A stretch of DNA of 64,000 nt from Candidatus Kryptonium sp. Its GTDB lineage: Bacteria; Bacteroidota; Ignavibacteria; Kryptoniales; Kryptoniaceae. The translations under genes were made by a program, and so were the position numbers. The stretch is from contig JANXBN010000002.1 of assembly GCA_025060635.1 (NCBI GenBank), positions 62,001 through 126,000 on the forward strand, given 5' to 3'. Under the pieces are notes generated by a model. It ran no database searches. It had not been told where the DNA came from and saw only the letters and a program-made list of their open reading frames with translations. Position 1 is the stretch's first letter. Every line of letters begins with the position of its first letter. This document shows positions 1 through 8,801 of the stretch, piece by piece.

Positions 1-802
1 GAGCACTCGCTATGTGGATCGGTCCAGTTGAATTTGAGATAAAAAGCGAAGCATTTTTTATAAGTGCCGAAAGCTCCTTTAAATTCAATAGACCAGCAAA
101 GTTGAAAACATTTTTTAAACCATCACCGACAAAATTTGCAAGTTCTTTTTCGGATTCACTTCCAGTTAAAATAATTTTAAATCCTTCATCAACAAGTTTC
201 TGGGTAAGTTCTCTAAATTTTTCTGGCTTTAAATCACGCGCTGATCCTTTGCTTCCGGGGTGAATCACGATGTAGTTTTCATCGGTTATGTTTCTTGCAG
301 TTAAAAGTTTCTTTACATTTTCAAATGCTTGATCAGGGATATAAATGTCAAATTTGATCTCTTTGATGCTTACGCCGATTGCCTTGATTAAGTTTAGATT
401 ATATTCAACCTCGTGCTTTTCTGCATATTTTCTATGTTCAAAAACCTTTTTGTTAAAAAGAAAGGAAAATGCTCTATAACCAGTCCCAACTCTCACCGGG
501 ACGCGAGCAAGCCATAATGCTAGGGCAATTTTAAAAACTGGGAAAACAACTATCGCGAGATCAAAATTTTTTTGCTTTATCCTTTTCGCAAGTTTAAAAA
601 CACTCTCGCTGTTATCATAAATCATTATCTCATCTATTGCTCTATGTCCTTCTAAAAGTTCAGAAGTATATTTGCTTGCAAGGAATGTTATTCGCGCATT
701 GAAAAATTCTTTTAATGCGTTCACAACCGGCAATGTTAATATGACATCTCCAATTTTGTCAGTTCGGCAAACAAGTATGTTAGTTGCGTTTGATTTTCGC
801 AA
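1..802 (-). CDS. Glycosyltransferase family 9 (heptosyltransferase-like), 3' end cut by window edge
   Basis: The minus strand is open from a TTG at 802 to the window edge, about 267 residues. It reads RTDKIGDVILTLPVVNAL near the N-terminus, then an IVIHPGSKGSA segment, and ends in SNSTGPIHIASA. The GD(V)ILT start, the HPGS nucleotide-sugar loop and the SxxTGPxHxA segment are the classic landmarks of ADP-heptose:LPS heptosyltransferases (GT9), which build the LPS inner core at the cytoplasmic face. An in-frame TAA lies three codons before the TTG and no ATG is available, so a TTG start is likely; I see no strong ribosome binding site. Family assignment is firm; the sugar donor and acceptor cannot be told. 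Confidence 0.85.
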   Translation of the reverse strand, partial: MRKSNATNILVCRTDKIGDVILTLPVVNALKEFFNARITFLASKYTSELLEGHRAIDEIMIYDNSESVFKLAKRIKQKNFDLAIVVFPVFKIALALWLARVPVRVGTGYRAFSFLFNKKVFEHRKYAEKHEVEYNLNLIKAIGVSIKEIKFDIYIPDQAFENVKKLLTARNITDENYIVIHPGSKGSARDLKPEKFRELTQKLVDEGFKIILTGSESEKELANFVGDGLKNVFNFAGLLNLKELSALIKNASLFISNSTGPIHIASA

Positions 803-964
803 TTCTAATGTTTACAGATTTTTTTCGCTTGATAAAATATAAGTTAAGCGTTATTAAAAAACAATTCTGTTTTTAACTTGTTGAGTGAATACAGGCAAGC
901 AGTGAATGTAGAATGGGGCTATTTTGATGTTTACGTTGGTTTCTGAAATGATCGTTTGATATTT

Positions 965-989
965 TCACGCTGGTTCGGCGTGATTTTAT
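965..989 (+). terminator. Small hairpin with T-tract in divergent intergenic region
   Basis: TCACGC and GCGTGA pair around a seven-base loop and are followed by TTTTAT. It lies between the minus-strand glycosyltransferase and the plus-strand transglycosylase, just before the latter's proposed promoter. No plus-strand gene needs terminating here inside the window, so it could be a chance inverted repeat or an insulator. Confidence 0.3.
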
Positions 990-990
990 C

Positions 991-1019
991 TTGATTTTGT
1001 TTTTTGAAATTAATATCTT
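991..1019 (+). promoter_or_regulatory. Candidate promoter of the lytic transglycosylase gene
   Basis: TTGATT at 991-996 and TATCTT at 1014-1019 are separated by 17 bases, 39 bases upstream of the start codon at 1059. The same arrangement recurs upstream of several other genes in the window. Confidence 0.5.
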
Positions 1020-1058
1020 AACTGTTGGATAAAAATTGTTAAAAATTGTGGAGGTGAG

Positions 1059-2813
1059 ATGCACAAAAGGTTTTTACTGCTTATTATTTTTCTTTATGGT
1101 TGTGCTGTAAAAGAAGCAACAATTAAAGAAATCCGCACCTCAAACCCATCAGATACATCCAGTGTTTGTGCACTTGTTGACTCAACCTTCACAGTTAGCC
1201 CTGATACTTTCGGTAATTTATCTCACGGACAAAAGGAACTTTTAAAGAACGATGTTTTGATTTATGATTCCCTGACGACTGCTAAGTTACTAAGCGAGAT
1301 AAAAAGGGATTATGAACTTGCCCTTAGGTATATACAACAGGGGGATACGATATCTGCGCTTGATATAATACATTTAGCTGTGGAGAAACTTGATGAGGTT
1401 TCAAGGACGAGCGAAATTGAACTTAACAAAGACTTTGAAAACATAAGTGCGAATGTCCTCCTTCTTTATCAAAAGTATGTTTCAAAATTTGATTCACTTT
1501 TTCAAGAAACTTCTCTACAGGAGTATATCTCAAACATTCAAGACAAACTCAATCAAATAGCTGAAGCCGTTGACACAGCAAAAGTTAAAATTGATATTGA
1601 GGAACGCCCAACTCTTAAAACCACGGTTCCGCTTGTGATAAATGAGTATGTTCAAGGCTACCTTAATTATTTTCAGAACGAGGGACGGTATTACATGGAA
1701 TTGTGGTTAAATCGCTTGGGGAAATACATGCAAATGTTTAGGCGAATTTTTGCAGAACATGGTTTACCTGAGGAGTTGATTTATCTTTGCATGATAGAAA
1801 GTGGGGTAAGTCCATTTGCTGTTTCAAGGGCAAGAGCAGTTGGAATATGGCAGTTCATAAGGGGCACAGGTAAACTATATGGACTTGAAGCAAACTGGTG
1901 GTATGACGAGAGAAGACATCCAGAAAAGTCAACGCGTGCAGCAGCGCAACATTTGAAAGATTTATACGATTTATTTGGTGATTGGCACCTTGCAATAGCT
2001 GCTTACAACTCCGGTGCTGGAAGGGTTCAACGAGCGATAAGAAGGGCTGGAGTATCTGATTTTTGGAAAATAAGAAGATATTTACCAAGGGAAACAAGAA
2101 ATTATGTGCCTCAATATATAGCAGCAACTTTAATAGCTCTTGAGCCTCAAAAGTATGGATTTCAGCCGCCTGAACCACTTGATGAAAGAATTGAATATGA
2201 TGAGGTTGTCGTTGATGCAAGCGTTAGTTTGAAAAAAATTGCGGAATGCGCTGAAACCGATTTAGGAACATTATTGGAGATGAATCCTGAACTTATTCGC
2301 GGATACACTCCGCCACATAAATATACGCTTAGAATTCCCAAAGGAAAAAAAGAAATTTTTATTGCAAACTATCAAGCCCTACCTGATGATGAAAAGAGAA
2401 ATTTTATAGTTCATACTGTAAAAAGGGGTGAAACGCTAAATAAGATCGCAAGAAAATATGGGGTTCCGTTGGAGATTCTCTATAGTTTCAATCCGAAAAT
2501 AAAACCGAGATCCTTGAAGGTTGGACAAGTTTTATTGATTCCGGATATTTCAAATTATCGTTCTAATTACGCTGAAACTTCAAAGAGAAAAAATATCAGC
2601 GTTAGCAATAGAAATGACTTTGTTAGGGCACAAAGTAATGGTAAAATTGTTCATCGGGTAAAGAGAGGCGATACTTTATATTCAATCGCCGAAAAATACA
2701 ATGTCAGTGTCGGTGAGATCAAACGATGGAATCGTTTGAGGGGAAATTTGATAAAAGAAGGACAAAGAATAATCATTTACACAAATTCTTCGGCATCTGG
2801 GGGAAGCGATTGA
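1059..2813 (+). CDS. Membrane-bound lytic murein transglycosylase with LysM repeats (MltD-like lipoprotein)
   Basis: A 584-residue peptidoglycan-cleaving enzyme, expected to cut the glycan strand and form 1,6-anhydromuramyl ends in the periplasm. The N-terminus is a lipoprotein signal peptide with lipobox LYGC (Cys15). A helical, partly coiled-coil region follows, then an SLT/GH23 domain at about residues 200-340: [14 protein letters not shown] holds the catalytic Glu247, followed by AVGIWQFI and a later [10 protein letters not shown] motif. Two LysM peptidoglycan-binding repeats sit at about 447-495 and 529-575, each starting with a VKRGxTL motif. GGAGGTGAG directly before the ATG fixes the start. 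The order SLT then LysM is that of MltD. The physiological target, growth or division, is not visible. Confidence 0.92.
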   Translation: MHKRFLLLIIFLYGCAVKEATIKEIRTSNPSDTSSVCALVDSTFTVSPDTFGNLSHGQKELLKNDVLIYDSLTTAKLLSEIKRDYELALRYIQQGDTISALDIIHLAVEKLDEVSRTSEIELNKDFENISANVLLLYQKYVSKFDSLFQETSLQEYISNIQDKLNQIAEAVDTAKVKIDIEERPTLKTTVPLVINEYVQGYLNYFQNEGRYYMELWLNRLGKYMQMFRRIFAEHGLPEELIYLCMIESGVSPFAVSRARAVGIWQFIRGTGKLYGLEANWWYDERRHPEKSTRAAAQHLKDLYDLFGDWHLAIAAYNSGAGRVQRAIRRAGVSDFWKIRRYLPRETRNYVPQYIAATLIALEPQKYGFQPPEPLDERIEYDEVVVDASVSLKKIAECAETDLGTLLEMNPELIRGYTPPHKYTLRIPKGKKEIFIANYQALPDDEKRNFIVHTVKRGETLNKIARKYGVPLEILYSFNPKIKPRSLKVGQVLLIPDISNYRSNYAETSKRKNISVSNRNDFVRAQSNGKIVHRVKRGDTLYSIAEKYNVSVGEIKRWNRLRGNLIKEGQRIIIYTNSSASGGSD

Positions 2814-2907
2814 TTTTTTGAATTTTTGTGGATAAATTTTTTTAGGTTGAAATACTTCCTTGACTGACCTGCTGAAAAGATAATAAATTTAAAATGGAGG
2901 TTTCATC

Positions 2908-3378
2908 ATGGCGATATGTGAGAAGTTGAAAAGTTATCTTGATTCAAATGGGGTGAAGTATATTACCATTATTCATTCAACAGCGTTCACTTCGCAGGAG
3001 GTTGCAGCGAGTGTTCATATCAAAGGTAAGGAGTTTGCAAAGTGTGTGATTGTTAAATCAAATGGGAAATTTTTCATGCTTGTTGTTCCGGCTGATCATA
3101 AGGTAAATTTTGAGAAAGCGAAGAAAGTTTTAAATGTTGAGCAATTAGTTTTAGCAAGCGAGGAAGAGTTTAAGCAGATTTTTCCGGATTGTGAAACTGG
3201 GGCGATGCCACCATTTGGAAATTTATACAATATACCAGTTTATGTTGATGAAAAATTTAAGGCGAATGATGAGATAAGTTTTAATGGAGGAACACACAAT
3301 GATGTTGTGAAGATGAAGATGGCTGACTATATTCGGCTTGTTGATCCTGTATTTTGCGATATAAGTGAGCATTTGTAA
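2908..3378 (+). CDS. YbaK/EbsC-type aminoacyl-tRNA deacylase domain protein
   Basis: A 156-residue stand-alone YbaK/ProX-fold protein. Members hydrolyse mischarged tRNA, such as Cys-tRNA(Pro) or Ala-tRNA(Pro), in trans. The sequence shows the early IIHSTAFTSQEVA segment, the GKEFAKCVIVK strand with its Lys, VVPADHKV, the GAMPPFGN loop and the FNGGTHNDVVKM end, all typical of the family. Length matches single-domain members. TGGAGG precedes the ATG with good spacing. It stands alone, with a tRNA-Ser gene on the other strand directly after it. Which mischarged tRNA it edits cannot be decided. Confidence 0.85.
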   Translation: MAICEKLKSYLDSNGVKYITIIHSTAFTSQEVAASVHIKGKEFAKCVIVKSNGKFFMLVVPADHKVNFEKAKKVLNVEQLVLASEEEFKQIFPDCETGAMPPFGNLYNIPVYVDEKFKANDEISFNGGTHNDVVKMKMADYIRLVDPVFCDISEHL

Positions 3379-3385
3379 AGTAAAG

Positions 3386-3474
3386 CGGAGGGGGTGGGAT
3401 TCGAACCCACGATCCCGCTTTAGCGGGATAGCGGTTTTCGAGACCGCCCCGATCATCCACTCCGGCACCCCTCC
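3386..3474 (-). tRNA. tRNA-Ser (anticodon CGA)
   Basis: Read on the minus strand: acceptor GGAGGGG pairs with CCCCTCC, discriminator G, no encoded CCA. The anticodon stem GCGGT/ACCGC closes a CTCGAAA loop, giving CGA. A long variable arm (ATCCCGC/GCGGGAT) is typical of class II tRNA-Ser. The T-loop is TTCGAAT. Confidence 0.95.
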
Positions 3475-3487
3475 TGATTGCGTTTCA

Positions 3488-3516
3488 AATTTAAAAAAAT
3501 AAAGCCAAAGATACAA
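3488..3516 (-). promoter_or_regulatory. Candidate promoter of tRNA-Ser(CGA)
   Basis: On the minus strand TTGTAT (516-511 in the 3 kb region) is followed after 17 bases by TAAATTTG, ending about 14 bases before the tRNA 5' end. TAAATTTG matches the Bacteroidota -7 element TAnnTTTG. Confidence 0.5.
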
Positions 3517-3581
3517 TCTAACTCCATTCAAAACCTTATCACTTGAAGATTTTATGTTCTTCGCAATCAAACTCATCAAAC

Positions 3582-3610
3582 TTGTTTCATTTTTTGCTTT
3601 AGATTAAATT
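3582..3610 (+). promoter_or_regulatory. Candidate promoter of uvrA
   Basis: TTGTTT at 3582-3587 and TAAATT at 3605-3610 with a 17-base spacer, 42 bases before the uvrA start. Confidence 0.45.
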
Positions 3611-3652
3611 AACGGCGAAATTGTGAAATAAAATCTTTTCCAGACTTTAAAG

Positions 3653-6421
3653 ATGAGTGATAAAATTGTCATTAAAGGTGCTCGTGTTCACAATTTGAAA
3701 AATATAGATATTGAACTTCCCAAGAATCAGCTTATTGTCTTTACAGGCGTAAGTGGTTCTGGTAAATCATCCCTTGCTTTTGATACTATATATGCCGAAG
3801 GTCAAAGAAGATATGTTGAGAGTTTGTCTTTCTACGCAAGACAGTTCCTTGAGAGAATGAGCAAGCCAGATGTTGATTTAATTGAGGGAATTGCACCGGC
3901 GATCGCAATTGATCAAAAGTCAACGGTACGAAATCCACGCTCAACAGTTGCAACAATGACAGAGATATACGATTATCTTCGCCTTTTGTTTGCAAGGATA
4001 GGGAAGACATACTGCTCAAGATGTGGAAATCTTGTTCAGAAGGATACTCCAACTTTTGTTGTGGATAAAATAAAGCATCTTCCGGAAGGAAGCAAAATTT
4101 ATGTTCTCTTTCCTTTGCAGATGCACAAAGGACATACGATTGAAGAGGAATTTGAAGCCCTTAAAGAGAAAGGTTTCTATAGGATTTTAGTTCGGGATGA
4201 ACTTATTGATTTAAACAAGTTGAGCGATTATAAAAAACTTAAAAAAGAGGAAATTTATGTCCTCGTTGATCGGCTTACTGTTCGCTCTGATATGGATGAG
4301 ACGAGGTTGTTTGATTCAATTGAAATGGGCTTTAATGAAGGACATGGTTATCTTGTTGTAAAAGTTCTTGATACCAACGAGATTTTCAAATTTAGTGCTC
4401 ATTTTGAATGTGCTTATTGCAATGTAGAGTATGAGGAACCTGAACCAAGATTATTTTCCTTCAATAATCCGTATGGTGCATGTCCTCAGTGTCAAGGTTT
4501 TGGTAGAACAAGCGGGATTGATTGGGACGCGCTTGTTCCAGATAAAACGAAGAGCATAAAAGAAGGAGCGATTTACCCATGGAAAAGCGAAAAATTTTCA
4601 TGGTTTCAAAAGGATTTATTGCGTATTGCTAAAAAAGTTGGAATTCCTGTTGATGTTCCGTTTAAAGATTTAAAATCAGAGCACATTGAAATTATAAAAA
4701 ATGGCTACGATGGATTTGAAGGTGTAATCGGATTTTTCAGGTTGCTTGAGGAAAATTCATATAAAGTTCATTACAGAGTGATGCTTTCAAGATATAGAAT
4801 CTATATCACCTGTGATTTATGTGGTGGTTCAAGGTTAAGGAAAGAGGCGTTAAATGTTAAAGTTGCAGGAAAGACAATTTTTGATGTTGTAAAAATGTCA
4901 ATTGAAGAAGCATTTCTTTTCTTTCACGATCTTAAGTTAACAGAATATGAAGAGGCGGTCTCGGCAAGTATACTTTCGGAAATTAGAAAAAGGTTAAAGT
5001 ATCTTAACGAGGTTGGACTTGGATATTTGACGCTTGATAGATTATCAGGTACTCTTTCGGGCGGGGAAGCACAGAGGATAAATCTCGCAACAGCGCTTGG
5101 CTCTTCTCTCGTTGGAACTCTTTACATTCTTGACGAACCAAGCATTGGGCTACATCCGCGCGATACCCATCGCCTTATAAAAATTTTACATTCACTCAAG
5201 GAAAATGGCAACACGGTCATAGTAGTTGAACATGATAAGGAAGTTATTGAATCCGCTGATCATATAGTTGATCTTGGACCTGGAGCTGGTGAAAACGGAG
5301 GTAGAATTGTCTTCCAAGGGAAATATGAAGATTTATTGAAAGATGAGAATTCCTTAACAGGGAGATATTTAAGTGGGCGTTTGCAAATACCTGTTCCCAA
5401 AGAGAGAAGAAAACCAAAACCAGGAAATTCAATAATAATTCGTGGTGCGAAAGAGCATAATTTGAAAAATATAGATGTGGAATTTCCTTTGAATGTGTTT
5501 GTTTGTGTCACAGGAGTAAGTGGCTCTGGCAAAAGCACACTTGTTCACGATATACTTTACGCATCGCTTAAAAAGATGAAAGATGGTAGTTATGAAGGTA
5601 AAGTTGGCAAATTTGATAAAATTGAAGGTTATGAATTGGTTGACGCTGTTGAAATGGTTGATCAATCACCAATTGGTAAAACGCCTCGTTCAAATCCAGT
5701 TACTTATGTTAAAGCATTTGATGGAATAAGAGAAATTTTTGCATCAACTTATCTTGCTAAGGTCAGGGGATATACTCCAAAGCATTTTTCATTTAATGTT
5801 TCGGGAGGAAGATGTGAAACATGTGAAGGGGAAGGATATGTCAAAGTTGAAATGCAATTTCTTGCAGACATTTATTTACCTTGTGAATCTTGCAATGGGA
5901 AGAGGTATAAACCTGAAATACTTGAGGTTGAATATAGGGGAAAGAATATAAGCGATGTCTTAGATATGACCGTAAAAGAAGCAATTGAGTTCTTCCGCGG
6001 GCATAAAAAAGTTGTTGAAAAGTTAAAAGTTCTTGAATCTGTTGGGCTTGGGTATATAAAGCTTGGCCAGCCGGCAAATACCCTATCTGGTGGGGAAGCT
6101 CAACGAGTGAAACTTTCCGCACATCTTCTCGTATCTGAGACAAGCCCACACACATTATTTATCTTTGACGAACCAACCACAGGGCTTCATTTTGATGACA
6201 TAGCTAAGCTTCTGAAATCTTTCAATTCACTTCTTGATGCTGGACATTCAATCATTGTGATTGAACATAATATGGATGTGATAAAATGTGCTGATTGGAT
6301 AATTGACCTCGGGCCTGAAGCTGGTGACAGGGGTGGATATGTTGTTGCTGTTGGCACGCCAGAGGAGATCGCACAAAATCCAAATTCGTATACGGGACAA
6401 TTCTTGAGAAAATATCTTTAA
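3653..6421 (+). CDS. uvrA: Excinuclease ABC subunit A
   Basis: A 922-residue UvrA, close to the usual length of about 940. It is the damage-recognition ATPase of nucleotide excision repair, acting as a dimer with UvrB. Two ABC modules are visible. The first has Walker A GVSGSGKSS near residue 32, zinc-finger pairs CSRCG and CAYC/CPQC, and the signature LSGGEAQR. The second has Walker A GVSGSGKST near residue 620, a Cys-rich GGRCETCEGEG...CESC finger and a second LSGGEAQR followed by DEPTTGLH. No residue loss is apparent. It is monocistronic with its own candidate promoter and a strong terminator. The ATG has no clear Shine-Dalgarno sequence. Confidence 0.98.
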   Translation: MSDKIVIKGARVHNLKNIDIELPKNQLIVFTGVSGSGKSSLAFDTIYAEGQRRYVESLSFYARQFLERMSKPDVDLIEGIAPAIAIDQKSTVRNPRSTVATMTEIYDYLRLLFARIGKTYCSRCGNLVQKDTPTFVVDKIKHLPEGSKIYVLFPLQMHKGHTIEEEFEALKEKGFYRILVRDELIDLNKLSDYKKLKKEEIYVLVDRLTVRSDMDETRLFDSIEMGFNEGHGYLVVKVLDTNEIFKFSAHFECAYCNVEYEEPEPRLFSFNNPYGACPQCQGFGRTSGIDWDALVPDKTKSIKEGAIYPWKSEKFSWFQKDLLRIAKKVGIPVDVPFKDLKSEHIEIIKNGYDGFEGVIGFFRLLEENSYKVHYRVMLSRYRIYITCDLCGGSRLRKEALNVKVAGKTIFDVVKMSIEEAFLFFHDLKLTEYEEAVSASILSEIRKRLKYLNEVGLGYLTLDRLSGTLSGGEAQRINLATALGSSLVGTLYILDEPSIGLHPRDTHRLIKILHSLKENGNTVIVVEHDKEVIESADHIVDLGPGAGENGGRIVFQGKYEDLLKDENSLTGRYLSGRLQIPVPKERRKPKPGNSIIIRGAKEHNLKNIDVEFPLNVFVCVTGVSGSGKSTLVHDILYASLKKMKDGSYEGKVGKFDKIEGYELVDAVEMVDQSPIGKTPRSNPVTYVKAFDGIREIFASTYLAKVRGYTPKHFSFNVSGGRCETCEGEGYVKVEMQFLADIYLPCESCNGKRYKPEILEVEYRGKNISDVLDMTVKEAIEFFRGHKKVVEKLKVLESVGLGYIKLGQPANTLSGGEAQRVKLSAHLLVSETSPHTLFIFDEPTTGLHFDDIAKLLKSFNSLLDAGHSIIVIEHNMDVIKCADWIIDLGPEAGDRGGYVVAVGTPEEIAQNPNSYTGQFLRKYL

Positions 6422-6531
6422 AGTTGATATCAAAAATCTTGCCACACGATTATTCGTTTTGTGATTTTTGTCAATGAAACAAAGATGGAACATAAGTTAT
6501 ATTATTGTTGGAAAATTAAATTGATCATTTT

Positions 6532-6573
6532 GAAGCGAGGACCTCTGGGGGGAGGTTCTGCTTCGTCTTTTTT
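6532..6573 (+). terminator. Rho-independent terminator of uvrA
   Basis: GAAGC plus AGGACCTC pairs with GAGGTTCT plus GCTTC around a G-rich loop (one bulged G, one G-U pair), followed by a TCTTTTTT run. It lies 110 bases after the uvrA stop, between converging genes, and has a U-tract only on the plus strand. Confidence 0.75.
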
Positions 6574-6576
6574 AAG

Positions 6577-6615
6577 GGTCTGGGTAAAGCTCCCGAGAGG
6601 GACTGAGCCCAGACC
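6577..6615. other. Second GC-rich hairpin adjoining the queC stop codon
   Basis: GGTCTGGG and CCCAGACC form an eight-pair outer stem. Inside, TCCC and GGGA close a GAGA tetraloop on the plus strand, a stable GNRA type. It is 3 bases from the queC stop codon and 3 bases after the uvrA terminator T-tract. Neither strand has a good U-tract after it, so it is not a standard terminator. It may protect the 3' end of the queC transcript or be a small structured RNA element; I recognise no known riboswitch. Confidence 0.5.
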
Positions 6616-6618
6616 TTT

Positions 6619-7320
6619 CTATATGTAGACGGGTTTGATTTCGTATGGAATTGGATCCTCAATCCCAGCAAGTTGAAAACCACGAAGTCGCAGTGCACAA
6701 CTATCACAAACACCACAGGCAACATCCTCTCTTTGATAGCAACTCCAAGTCAAATGTAATGGGGCATTAAGCTCAACCCCTTTTTTGACTATATCAACTT
6801 TTTTCATATCTATTACTGGCGTAACTATTTCAATTGGTTTTCCTTCTGCGCCAGCTTTCGTTCCCAATCTTATTACTTCGTTAAATGCTTTGTAAAATTC
6901 TTTCCGACAATCTGGATAGCCAGAAGAATCTTCTTCAACTGCGCCTATGAAAATTTTCGTAGCATTTATCACTTCAGCCCACGAAACCGCAATTGAAAGA
7001 ATGTTTGCGTTTCTAAACGGGACATAACTTGAGGGAATAGTAGTTCGCTTTAAATCGGCTTTTTCAACGGGTATATTCTCGTCGGTTAGGCTTGAGCCAC
7101 CAATTAATTTTAAATGTTCAACATTTATAACTAATCGTTTCTTTACATTGTAGTAATCGGCTATATCATGAAAGGCTTTTAGTTCTCTTTTTTCGGTTCT
7201 TTGCCCATAGTTTAGGTGCAAGAAGGCAAGTTCATAACCAAGCGAGTGTGCAATTGCAGCTGTAACGCACGAGTCAAGTCCACCGCTTACGAGAACAACC
7301 GCGATTTCCCTTTCAGACAT
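6619..7320 (-). CDS. queC: 7-cyano-7-deazaguanine synthase
   Basis: A 233-residue QueC that converts 7-carboxy-7-deazaguanine to preQ0 using ATP and ammonia, in the pathway to queuosine in tRNA. The N-terminus has the PP-loop ATP motif SGGLDS; the middle has VPFRNANIL and [14 protein letters not shown], both family hallmarks; the C-terminus holds a zinc site Cys-x7-Cys-x2-Cys-x2-Cys ([15 protein letters not shown]). Length is normal. It is the last gene of a minus-strand run, 21 bases after pyk, so it is probably cotranscribed. No other queuosine genes are in the window. Confidence 0.97.
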   Translation of the reverse strand: MSEREIAVVLVSGGLDSCVTAAIAHSLGYELAFLHLNYGQRTEKRELKAFHDIADYYNVKKRLVINVEHLKLIGGSSLTDENIPVEKADLKRTTIPSSYVPFRNANILSIAVSWAEVINATKIFIGAVEEDSSGYPDCRKEFYKAFNEVIRLGTKAGAEGKPIEIVTPVIDMKKVDIVKKGVELNAPLHLTWSCYQREDVACGVCDSCALRLRGFQLAGIEDPIPYEIKPVYI

Positions 7321-7341
7321 ATCTTTGAAAAAAATTAGTTT

Positions 7342-8778
7342 TTAAATTTTTTCAACCTTGATCATATTCGTTGAGCCTCTTTGGAATAGCGGAATGCCAG
7401 CTGTCATAATTATAAGATCACCGCTGTTCAAAATTTTACTTTCTCTCAATTGAATTTTTGCGTTTTCTATCGTCTTATCCGTTTCTGAAATTTCTTTGAG
7501 TTTAATTCCAACTACGCCCCAAATTAAGTTTAATCGCTTGACGACTTCGTCGCTATCTGTAAGGGCAATTATTGGAACTGATGGTCTGTATTTTGAGATA
7601 GCTTTAGCAGTTGCACCTGTATGTGTTATAGTAACGATTGCTTTTGCGTTTAACTGTTGAGCAAGTAGGCAAGCAGCTCTTCCTATTGCATCAACCTCGT
7701 CTTTTAGCTTAAGGTTTAAATCAAAAATTGGTTCATAAAATTTATATTGTGTTTCGGTCGTTCTTATTATTCTGTCCATAACTTTAACGGCGTCAATTGG
7801 AAATTCGCCAATTGATGTTTCGCTACTTAACATCACTGCGTCTGTTCCATCAAGGACGGCATTTGCAACATCTGTTGCTTCAGCACGCGTTGGCCTTGGG
7901 TTTGAAACCATTGACTCTAACATTTGCGTTGCAGTGATAACTGGTTTTCCAGCTTTGTTTGCCTTCTTTATCAGCATTTTTTGTAAAATAGGGACATCTT
8001 CGGTTGGAAGTTCAACTCCAAGATCACCTCTTGCGACCATTATCGCATCTGCAAGTTCAATTATATCATCTATTGCCTTAACTGCTTCAACTTTCTCAAT
8101 TTTTGCAATAATTGGAACAATTCTTCCGAAACTTTCCATTTTGTGTAAAAGTTCAATTATATCTTCCTTCTTCCTGACAAATGACATCGCAACATAGTCA
8201 ACACCGTTTTCAAGTCCAAACTTTAAATCTTCAATATCTTTCTCGGTAAGTGACGGGATACGAACATCAACACCAGGTAAGTTAACACCTTTATGTGATC
8301 TTAAAATTCCCCCGTCTACGACTTCACATTTGACCTTTCTCGTTTCAATCGCAACGACTTTAAGTTCAATCAATCCATCATCAAGCAAGATCGTGTCGCC
8401 AGGTTTAAGATCATCAGCGAGGTATTCATATTGGATTGGAATTATTTCACCATCTCCTTCAATCGGTTCAGAGGAAAGATATACAAATTTTCCTGATTTA
8501 AGTTCTATTGGTTCAGCTTTCAATTTTCCAGTTCTTATCTTTGGTCCTTGAAGGTCTTGAATTAGCGGGATCGGTTTTCCGGTTATCGTGGAAGCTTCTC
8601 TGAGTAATTTTATAAATTTCAAGTGTTCTTCATAATCGCCGTGGGAAAAATTTAATCTTGCTGCATCCATCCCAGCGTTTATGAGCTCAACGATTTTTTC
8701 AATCGTGTTTACCGCAGGACCAAGCGTGCAAATTATCTTCGTTCTTCTGATATTTTCAAAATTCAAAAATTTTTCCAT
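7342..8778 (-). CDS. pyk: Pyruvate kinase
   Basis: A 478-residue pyruvate kinase, making pyruvate and ATP from phosphoenolpyruvate and ADP in glycolysis. Visible landmarks: RTKIICTLGPA at the N-terminus, NFSHGDYEEH, the metal/phosphate site QDLQGPKIRTG, the catalytic IAKIEKVEAV with its Lys, MVARGDLGVELP, and TATQMLESM followed by RAEATDVANAVLDGTDAVMLSSETS. Length is usual for bacterial enzymes, with a C-terminal allosteric domain and no extra PEP-utiliser domain. It sits between sprA (gap 23 bases) and queC (gap 21 bases) on the same strand. Confidence 0.98.
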   Translation of the reverse strand: MEKFLNFENIRRTKIICTLGPAVNTIEKIVELINAGMDAARLNFSHGDYEEHLKFIKLLREASTITGKPIPLIQDLQGPKIRTGKLKAEPIELKSGKFVYLSSEPIEGDGEIIPIQYEYLADDLKPGDTILLDDGLIELKVVAIETRKVKCEVVDGGILRSHKGVNLPGVDVRIPSLTEKDIEDLKFGLENGVDYVAMSFVRKKEDIIELLHKMESFGRIVPIIAKIEKVEAVKAIDDIIELADAIMVARGDLGVELPTEDVPILQKMLIKKANKAGKPVITATQMLESMVSNPRPTRAEATDVANAVLDGTDAVMLSSETSIGEFPIDAVKVMDRIIRTTETQYKFYEPIFDLNLKLKDEVDAIGRAACLLAQQLNAKAIVTITHTGATAKAISKYRPSVPIIALTDSDEVVKRLNLIWGVVGIKLKEISETDKTIENAKIQLRESKILNSGDLIIMTAGIPLFQRGSTNMIKVEKI

Positions 8779-8801
8779 TGCTTGAGAAAATTTGTTTTTG
8801 A

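Noticed and set aside
12-263. 83-codon plus-strand frame at the left edge
   Set aside because: It is the antisense shadow of the GT9 gene, whose minus-strand reading carries clear family motifs.
873-1064. 63-codon minus-strand frame in the divergent gap
   Set aside because: It overlaps the ribosome binding site and start of the transglycosylase, has no recognisable motif, and its composition is that of AT-rich noncoding DNA.
3223-3579. 118-codon minus-strand frame across the tRNA-Ser region
   Set aside because: It contains the whole tRNA-Ser gene on the same strand and the end of the YbaK gene in antisense.
6577-6615. Possible SRP RNA, RNase P RNA or known riboswitch at the second hairpin
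   Set aside because: The hairpin is too short and lacks the GGAAGG-type SRP apical loop, RNase P core motifs and any riboswitch consensus I know.
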